NCBI GenBank assembly: GCA_035711805.1
Contig: DASTBV010000092.1
Location: 1-16,366, forward strand
Source: Gp6-AA40 sp035711805
GTDB lineage: Bacteria > Acidobacteriota > Vicinamibacteria > Vicinamibacterales > UBA2999
Direction: 5' to 3'
DNA length: 16,366 nucleotides
This document shows positions 1 through 5,300 of the stretch, piece after piece. A program made the translations under genes and the position numbers. The first letter of the stretch is position 1. Each line of letters begins with the position of its first letter. The notes below the pieces were generated by a model. It searched no databases, had not been told where the DNA came from, and worked only from the letters and a program-made list of their open reading frames with translations.

Positions 1-2
1 TG

Positions 3-983
3 CTGTGCAATACGTGCAACTCGTTCGCGTGCAAGGTCCACGCGAAGAGCGAAGCGGACGTGTGCTGCGTCCGGCCCGCCATGCAGAAGCCTACGGTCAC
101 ACTGTGGACCAACGCCACGGCGACGCGGCTGCTGACGAATCAATCGGGTGATCGCGTCGAGGCCGCGGAAATCGCCCGCCACGGCGAGACGATTCGCGTC
201 GAAGCCCCTGTGTTCGTGGTCGCATGCGGAGCGGTCAATTCCGCCGTGCTCTTCCTGCAGTCGGCGAATGCCGCCCACCCGAACGGATTGGCCAACTCAT
301 CCGGCCTGGTTGGCCGCCGCTACATGGCGCATCTCGCGACGATGATGCAGGGATTTCACCCGTTCCGGGTCAACGACACCGTCTTCCAGAAGACGGTCGC
401 GATCAACGACTACTACCTGCGCGGTCCGGATTGCGACTACCCGCTCGGCCAGATCCAGTCGCAGGGCCGCACGCACGCCGTCATGGCGCAGACCGTCGTT
501 CCCTGGATTCCGCTCTGGGCGTACGACTCGTGGGTGTCGCGCGGCGTGGACTGGCTGGTGATGTCGGAGGATCTGCCCGACCCGGACAACCGGGTCGCGG
601 TCGAGAAGGACGGCCGCATCCGCCTGCACTATCGGCCGAACAACCTGCGCGCGCACAACCAGCTGGTCAAGGAGATGGCACGCCTCCTTCGCAGTCTTGG
701 TTTCTGGGCCACCGTCAAGCACTCGCACGGAGCCCGGAACACGACTCATCAGTGCGGCACGATGGTGTTCGGCACGGACCCGCGCACGTCGGTGCTGGAC
801 CCGTACTGCCGTACACACGACGTGGGCAATCTGTTCGTGGTCGACGCGTCATTCTTCCCATCCTCTGCCGCCGTCAACCCGGCGCTCACGATCGCCGCTC
901 AGGCGCTGCGCGTCGCCGATCACATCGCGGAATGCGATCTTCGCGTATCCCTGGGCGAGCAGGTCGAAGCGATGAACCGATGA
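3..983 (+). CDS. GMC-family FAD-dependent oxidoreductase, C-terminal part (5' end outside window)
   Basis: This is the last 326 codons of a glucose-methanol-choline oxidoreductase; the reading frame is open from base 3 and the FAD-binding N-terminus lies upstream of the window. The visible part opens with a cysteine-rich stretch (LCNTCNSFACKVHAK, then CC) that I recall from one GMC subfamily. It ends with the GMC C-terminal domain: the catalytic His in THQCGT, and the FAD-contacting segment VVDASFFPSSAAVNPALTIAAQALR, given here only as a landmark in two halves, VVDASFFPSSAAVNPAL and TIAAQALR, with the conserved Asn of VNPAL. Such enzymes oxidise alcohols or sugars using FAD; the substrate cannot be read from the sequence. 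The stop overlaps the start of the next gene in ATGA, so the two are probably one transcript. No secretion signal can be judged because the N-terminus is missing. Confidence 0.9.
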   Translation: MCNTCNSFACKVHAKSEADVCCVRPAMQKPTVTLWTNATATRLLTNQSGDRVEAAEIARHGETIRVEAPVFVVACGAVNSAVLFLQSANAAHPNGLANSSGLVGRRYMAHLATMMQGFHPFRVNDTVFQKTVAINDYYLRGPDCDYPLGQIQSQGRTHAVMAQTVVPWIPLWAYDSWVSRGVDWLVMSEDLPDPDNRVAVEKDGRIRLHYRPNNLRAHNQLVKEMARLLRSLGFWATVKHSHGARNTTHQCGTMVFGTDPRTSVLDPYCRTHDVGNLFVVDASFFPSSAAVNPALTIAAQALRVADHIAECDLRVSLGEQVEAMNR

Positions 984-1501
984 AAGTCCGATCATTCAGC
1001 CACACCGGCATCACCGTGTCCGATTTCGGCAAGGCGGTAAGGTTCTATTGGGAGGTCTTCGGGTGCCCGCTCGTCGGCGTGGCGGATACGCCGCCGGAAC
1101 GCGTACGCAGCTTCTTTGGCGTCGCCGGCGAACAGGTCGCCTGCAAGATCGGCTGGATTCGCGTGCCGGGTGGAGCGGTGCTGGAGATCTTCGAGTTCCA
1201 GCCGCAGCTGCCGCCGCGTGCGGTTCCATGGAATGGAGTCGGCCTGACCCACATCTCGTTCAACGTGCGAAACCTGCCGAAGTGGCACGACTACCTGACG
1301 CGGAAAGGCGTCGAGTGCGTGTCGCGCCCGGAACGATCACCGCGCGGACATTCGTTCTTTTTTGCGAAAGACTTCGACGGCAACCTGATCGAGCTGATGG
1401 ACCTCGGCTACATGTATCACGTGCTCAACTGGCTGGGCCCATTGGGCGGCTGGATCTTCAGACGGGGGATGTACCGGGAGTATTACCAAACGCCGTCGTA
1501 G
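980..1501 (+). CDS. VOC / glyoxalase-fold metalloprotein
   Basis: A 173-residue protein of the vicinal oxygen chelate superfamily, in which paired beta-alpha-beta-beta-beta modules bind one divalent metal. The four expected ligands are all visible: His8 (SFSHTGITV), Glu69 (GAVLEIFEF), His91 (GLTHISFNV) and Glu138 (DGNLIELMD). That spacing suits glyoxalases, dioxygenases and methylmalonyl-CoA epimerase-like proteins, so the reaction is open; lactoylglutathione lyase is only one option. The start ATG shares ATGA with the stop of the GMC oxidoreductase, pointing to translational coupling and perhaps to a shared substrate. The C-terminal tail after about residue 142 (tyrosine and tryptophan rich) goes beyond the usual fold. 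The final serine codon and the TAG stop lie inside the first unit of the tandem repeat that follows, so the natural C-terminus may have been altered by that repeat. Confidence 0.88.
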   Translation: MKVRSFSHTGITVSDFGKAVRFYWEVFGCPLVGVADTPPERVRSFFGVAGEQVACKIGWIRVPGGAVLEIFEFQPQLPPRAVPWNGVGLTHISFNVRNLPKWHDYLTRKGVECVSRPERSPRGHSFFFAKDFDGNLIELMDLGYMYHVLNWLGPLGGWIFRRGMYREYYQTPS

Positions 1502-1569
1502 TGTCCGCTTACAGACGTCGTAGTATCCGCCTTACAGACGTCGTAGTGTCCGTCTTCAGGCGGACCCGG
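1494..1569. repeat. Three tandem ~22-bp units ending in a hairpin
   Basis: Three near-identical units start at 1494, 1516 and 1539 (22, 23 and 22 bases), each opening with CGTCGTAGTRTCCG. The third unit runs into a hairpin with arms 1549-1554 (TCCGTC) and 1559-1564 (GGCGGA) around a TTCA loop. It lies between convergent genes and could help terminate transcription from either side, although there is no T-run. A related element lies on the opposite strand at 9622-9655. Confidence 0.85.
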
Positions 1570-2466
1570 TCAGGTGGCCGCCCCTGTGAGGGCGAGTTCC
1601 TTCTCGCCGACCTTGTGCTCTTTCTGCCCCAACTCGGTCCTCGCCCAGTCGGATTCGAATAGCTCCGCAATCCGCTTCACGACCTTAGGATCCTTGGTCA
1701 GGATCCCTACCTCGCGTCTTCCATCCAGTTCCAGCGCGCGGAAACTCTGGCTGCCGACAAACGCCTCGTTCCCGTCGCGGACGGCGGCGCGAACGTGCAG
1801 GCGCATGGGCGACTTCTGCACGCGCAGGGTTCCGGCGGCCCTCTTCGCGACTTTGCCGATCACGCGGATATCCACGCCCATCTTGGCGCGCTGGCTCAGC
1901 AGCCGGATCATCTGCGGGTCCGACAATTTGGGATCCCAAATCACCAGCGTCTTCTTCGTGCGCTTGATGAACGTCGCCAGCTGCTCGCGCGCGTTCTCGG
2001 GACTGACGACGAAGCCATCGATCTCGGGCTCGAATTCCTGACGCATCACATCGGATTCGAAGAGCCGCAGGGCCTCGCCGACAACGCGGCGATCGCGGAT
2101 GACCACGCCGAGGCTCCGGCTCTTGACGTCGAGGCCTGTGTAGTTGAATCCGTACACATGCAGTTCGGCGCGATCGACGATCAGCAGCTTGCCGTGATAA
2201 CGGGTCAGGTCGTCCGCGGTGCGCGTCACAGTGACGCCGGCGTCCAGCATCCGCAGCTCGAGCTGCCGCAGCCGCTTGTCGCCACCGGAGTTCGTATGCG
2301 CGATTAGCGCGCGAACGGCGACGCCTCGTTTCACGGCCGCTTCGAGCGCCTTTTCGACAGGTTTCAAGTCGAACCTGAAAATCACGATGTCGATCGTCTC
2401 GCGCGCGCGCTCGACGGCGGCAAGGATGGGCTTGGTCCCATCTGCCGGCTGTACGATGAGTTCCAC
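1570..2466 (-). CDS. Phospholipase D-fold (HKD) protein
   Basis: A 298-residue protein with two phospholipase-D-like halves. The first motif is canonical: His91, Lys93 and Asp98 in YHGKLLIVD, followed by GFNYT. The second keeps His224 and Asp231 but has Arg226 where lysine is expected (HVRAAVRDG), followed by GSQSF. The PLD superfamily includes cardiolipin synthases, phospholipases, nucleases and transphosphatidylases; no membrane helix or signal peptide is apparent, so a cytoplasmic enzyme is likely and its substrate is unknown. I chose the GTG start at 2466 because a strong AAGGGGAGG ribosome-binding site lies nine bases upstream; a longer frame to 2601 would overlap the previous gene and has no domain support. 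It follows the NuoM-like gene by 82 bases on the same strand and may be the last gene of the dab operon. The altered second motif may lower or change activity. Confidence 0.85.
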   Translation of the reverse strand: MELIVQPADGTKPILAAVERARETIDIVIFRFDLKPVEKALEAAVKRGVAVRALIAHTNSGGDKRLRQLELRMLDAGVTVTRTADDLTRYHGKLLIVDRAELHVYGFNYTGLDVKSRSLGVVIRDRRVVGEALRLFESDVMRQEFEPEIDGFVVSPENAREQLATFIKRTKKTLVIWDPKLSDPQMIRLLSQRAKMGVDIRVIGKVAKRAAGTLRVQKSPMRLHVRAAVRDGNEAFVGSQSFRALELDGRREVGILTKDPKVVKRIAELFESDWARTELGQKEHKVGEKELALTGAAT

Positions 2467-2475
2467 TGAGTATTG

Positions 2476-2484
2476 CCTCCCCTT
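2476..2484 (-). promoter_or_regulatory. Ribosome-binding site of the PLD-fold gene
   Basis: The minus strand reads AAGGGGAGG here, followed by nine bases and the GTG at 2466. This near-consensus Shine-Dalgarno site decides the start codon of the PLD-fold gene. It also stands out because most other starts in the window have no clear ribosome-binding site. Confidence 0.75.
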
Positions 2485-2548
2485 ACGAAGCTCAGCCGAA
2501 ACCGATGCCCCGCTGCCTGAACAAGTAGCAGCAAAGTGCTGGCCGTTC

Positions 2549-3946
2549 TCATCGTCCGACAGACCCCTCCCGGAATCGCAGGATCTCGGCGGCAGCTGCA
2601 AACCGCGAGTCGACCAGCGGCCGCGGGGCCAGGCCGAAACCGACGAGGGCGATCACGAGTGCGACGAAGGTCCATGTTTCCCTGCGCGTCAACCCGAAAC
2701 GAAGCCCTGGCGCCGCCGGTGGGCTCGCACGGCCACAAAACAGCGAAAAATACATCCGCAGCACCGCAAGACCGGTGAGCGCCGACGCCACGACGATCGC
2801 GAATCCCATCACGGGGAATTCGTCGACGGCGCCGTCGACGAGCAGTTCCTGACCGACGAACCCGAGCGTGCCTGGAAACCCGGTGCACGCCAATCCCATG
2901 CCCAGGAAGGTGATAGCCAGGAGGGGCATCCGTTCGTAGCCACCATGGAAGGTCCGAAGATCGAGCCGTCCGCGTCGCGCTTCGAGGACGAGTACGCAGC
3001 GGGCCAATCCGGCGAAGGCGAGTCCGGCCGACAGCCAGACCAGCAGTCCGCCTGCCAGGGCGCTCTCGCTCCTGCCATCGAGGCCCGCCATCACCAGCGC
3101 GGACTGGCTCATGAACAGATACCCGCAGGCACGGCGGGCGCTCGTCTGGACGAGCGCGAGCGCGGCGCCGTAGACCGCCGTGCCCAGCGCCAGGATGGCG
3201 ATCAGTCGCAGCGCCTCCGGCGAGGCGCGCGGCACGATCAGTACAACGGTCATGTACGCGCCGAGCTGGGGCGCACTGAAGAGAATCGCCGGACCCAGCC
3301 GGCCATGATCGAACACCTCGGGCACCCACGCGTGAAACGGGACGATGCCTTTTCGGATGAGCGCAGCGATCACGATGCACCACAGGCCCGCTGTCCCGGT
3401 CCGCGGCGCGGCCGGGCCGGCCATCAGCACGACGCCAATCGCGAACAACAGCGTCGAACCGCCCAGATAGATTCCAGCGATACGCCGCTGATAGCCATGG
3501 GCCGAATCCTGCAGCGCAGCCATGAAGGTCCACACCGATGCCACCGACAGCAACAGCAGTACGACCGCGCTTTCGGTGAGAAACGACGCCAGCGTGATGA
3601 GCGTCGCGAGCGCCGTGCGGAGCACTCCGCCGCGGTCGAGCGATGCGCGCGGCGTAACGGCGACAGTCAGCAGCCACAGGCCCGCGGCAAACGGCAGGAA
3701 CGCCGCCGACAGTGTGTCGACGCGAATGATTGCCTCGCTGCCGCCCCAGCTCAGGGAGGACACGGTCCAGGCAATCCGACGGAAGTCGGGTGTAGCCGCG
3801 ATGACGAACGTCGCGAGCAGCATGGATGCAGCCGCGATCACGGCCAGCCGCCGCAGTCGCTCGACATCCACGGCGAACAGTGCCGCGATGATCACGACAG
3901 CTGGCGCCAGGGCGGTGCCGGCGAGCCACAACCAGGCGTCACTCAT
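2549..3946 (-). CDS. Second proton-channel-like subunit (NuoM/HyfF/MrpD-like) of the dab operon
   Basis: A 465-residue, multi-helix membrane protein of the complex I / Mrp antiporter-like family. Recognisable landmarks are Glu125 in a membrane helix (LTESAVVLLLL), the broken-helix loop KGIVPFHAWVPEVFD at about 199-213, and GFPGTLGFVGQELL at about 356-369, close to the NuoM signature GLPGTSGFVGEF. Judged by alignment on PFHAWVP, the usual pumping lysine of the first half-channel is Arg198 (Lys199 is adjacent). The second-half lysine of the D-x-K-x-x-x-A-Y segment is Arg271 (QTSARRACGY). The start lies inside the end of dabB (8-base overlap); a GTG at 3949 directly precedes the ATG and is an alternative start. 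The context says it partners DabA and DabB, possibly as an extra cation-translocating or structural subunit. A partner in an incomplete complex I or hydrogenase cluster is less likely, since no such redox genes are present. Confidence 0.85.
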   Translation of the reverse strand: MSDAWLWLAGTALAPAVVIIAALFAVDVERLRRLAVIAAASMLLATFVIAATPDFRRIAWTVSSLSWGGSEAIIRVDTLSAAFLPFAAGLWLLTVAVTPRASLDRGGVLRTALATLITLASFLTESAVVLLLLSVASVWTFMAALQDSAHGYQRRIAGIYLGGSTLLFAIGVVLMAGPAAPRTGTAGLWCIVIAALIRKGIVPFHAWVPEVFDHGRLGPAILFSAPQLGAYMTVVLIVPRASPEALRLIAILALGTAVYGAALALVQTSARRACGYLFMSQSALVMAGLDGRSESALAGGLLVWLSAGLAFAGLARCVLVLEARRGRLDLRTFHGGYERMPLLAITFLGMGLACTGFPGTLGFVGQELLVDGAVDEFPVMGFAIVVASALTGLAVLRMYFSLFCGRASPPAAPGLRFGLTRRETWTFVALVIALVGFGLAPRPLVDSRFAAAAEILRFREGSVGR

Positions 3947-5300
3947 CACGATCGTCCACGGCGACGGTCATTGGGCGACGGTGTGGCAGCACAACCTCGC
4001 ACAACCAGGCGTCGAGGCGGGTCAGCCGGCGCGCCATGCCTGTAAACGGCTCGACGACGAGGCGGTCGAGCACGCTGTCCACGAACCCGCGTTCGAGCGC
4101 GAACAGGAAGAGCCGCCGCCGCACGCGCGCGGAGGTCACCCTCTCGAAAATGCCGCCGCGCGACGACGGCCGGTCGCCAATGGCGTCCTCGATGCCGTGT
4201 AGATCGTGCAGGACGTTTGGCGCGCTGAGGAACTGCAGCAGCCGGAAGCACGCATGGCCCGCCAGGTGAATGAACGCGATCCCGTACCAACCGAGCGCGA
4301 TCTCGACGACGATGATGCCGACCTGCGTCAGGGACGCGTACGCGAGCGACGACTTCACATCGCTCTGCACCCGTGTCGTCAACCCGGCGAAGAGCGCGGT
4401 CGCGGCGCCGAGCGCTCCGGCCAGAACGCGGGCGGCGAGCGATTGTTCGAGCAACGGCGCGGATCGCAGCAGCAGAAAGCATCCGGCGTGTATGGACAGT
4501 GACCCGTAATAGACCGCGCTCGACGGCGTCGGACCTTCCATCGCACGCGGCAGCCAGCCGGAGAACGGCAGCAGCGCGCTCTTGCCGGCGACGGCGACGA
4601 TCAGGAGGACGGAGATCATCGTCGCATCCGTGCCGGAGAGGACGCTGCCCGCAGACCCCGCGGTGCGCCCGAAGAGCAGCGACAGGCTGTCGGTGCCAGC
4701 CACGTTGCGCAGAAGCACCGCCGCCGACAGCATGGCCGCGTCGCTGATGCGGTACACCGACAGCACGCGGAACGCGTTGGCGACCGCCGCAGGCCGCTCG
4801 TGAAAGAACGCCACCAGCAGCGCCGAGCTGAGACCCACGAACTCCCACCCGACGAAAAGCACCTGGATGTTGCCGGCCAGCGCCACGAGCAGGATGCCCG
4901 TCACGAACATCGCCAGCAGGACGAAGTAGCGGTTGTAGCCGGGCTCCCGGTGCAGGTACCGATTCGAAAAGGCCGAGACGACGCCGGCAATCGCGGCCGA
5001 CAGCGCAGCGAAGGCGAGCGACAGGCGGTCGACGAGAAACTCGATTGCGACGCCGCGCTCGTGGGACGTCGACCAGGCGCCGTAGGACAACAGCTGCGTG
5101 TCAGTCGCGGTTGCGCCGTAGACGACGAACGCCAGCGAGAGCGCCGCGAAGGAGATGAGCATCGCGCCACCGGCGAGCGAGGCTGTCCACCGCTCCGGCA
5201 GCGGTCGGTTCAGAAGCGACGCCGTCCCGAGCACGAGCAGCAGCATCGCGGGGGAACCGGCGCCGACCAGCACCAGCACGGTGAGCGGAACACCGGGCAT
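3939..5300 (-). CDS. dabB: DabB-type NuoL-like membrane subunit of inorganic carbon transporter
   Basis: A 453-residue, largely hydrophobic protein homologous to the NuoL/Mrp antiporter family. In DAB systems this subunit lets a cation, thought to be H+, flow inward and couples that to CO2 hydration by DabA. The channel residues of the family are present: Glu153 (VGWEFVGLSS), Lys240 (AGKSALLPFSGWLPRAMEG), His271 (SIHAGCFLLL) and Lys316 (QSDVKSSLAYASLTQVG). The segment HLAGHACFRLLQFLSAP at about 345-361 looks like the DabB-specific end of the channel domain, and about 75 mostly polar residues follow it. It lacks the long lateral helix of NuoL. The ATG at 5300 overlaps the dabA stop in TGATG, which implies coupled translation and stoichiometric production. 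A longer frame upstream is only an overlap with dabA. A complex I subunit is the main alternative and is excluded by context. Confidence 0.9.
   Translation of the reverse strand: MPGVPLTVLVLVGAGSPAMLLLVLGTASLLNRPLPERWTASLAGGAMLISFAALSLAFVVYGATATDTQLLSYGAWSTSHERGVAIEFLVDRLSLAFAALSAAIAGVVSAFSNRYLHREPGYNRYFVLLAMFVTGILLVALAGNIQVLFVGWEFVGLSSALLVAFFHERPAAVANAFRVLSVYRISDAAMLSAAVLLRNVAGTDSLSLLFGRTAGSAGSVLSGTDATMISVLLIVAVAGKSALLPFSGWLPRAMEGPTPSSAVYYGSLSIHAGCFLLLRSAPLLEQSLAARVLAGALGAATALFAGLTTRVQSDVKSSLAYASLTQVGIIVVEIALGWYGIAFIHLAGHACFRLLQFLSAPNVLHDLHGIEDAIGDRPSSRGGIFERVTSARVRRRLFLFALERGFVDSVLDRLVVEPFTGMARRLTRLDAWLCEVVLPHRRPMTVAVDDRDE

Noticed and set aside
1494..1569. Tandem repeat considered as a CRISPR array
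   Set aside because: The units are directly adjacent with no spacers and no cas gene is near.
2529..2541. Small hairpin CAGCA-AAG-TGCTG in the gap before the PLD-fold gene
   Set aside because: The stem is only five pairs with no T-run, too weak to call a terminator.
2467..2601. A longer start for the PLD-fold protein at 2601
   Set aside because: It would overlap the NuoM-like gene and add a non-homologous tail, whereas the GTG at 2466 has a near-perfect ribosome-binding site.
2219..4045. A 608-codon open frame on the plus strand, opposite the PLD-fold and NuoM-like genes
   Set aside because: Its translation is rich in Arg, Gln, His and Glu with no recognisable domain, and it lies antisense to well-supported proteins; GC-rich DNA makes such long shadow frames.
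2549..5300. NuoL/NuoM-like genes as part of respiratory complex I or a hydrogenase
   Set aside because: No redox subunits are present, and the genes overlap dabA, so the DAB assignment is better supported.
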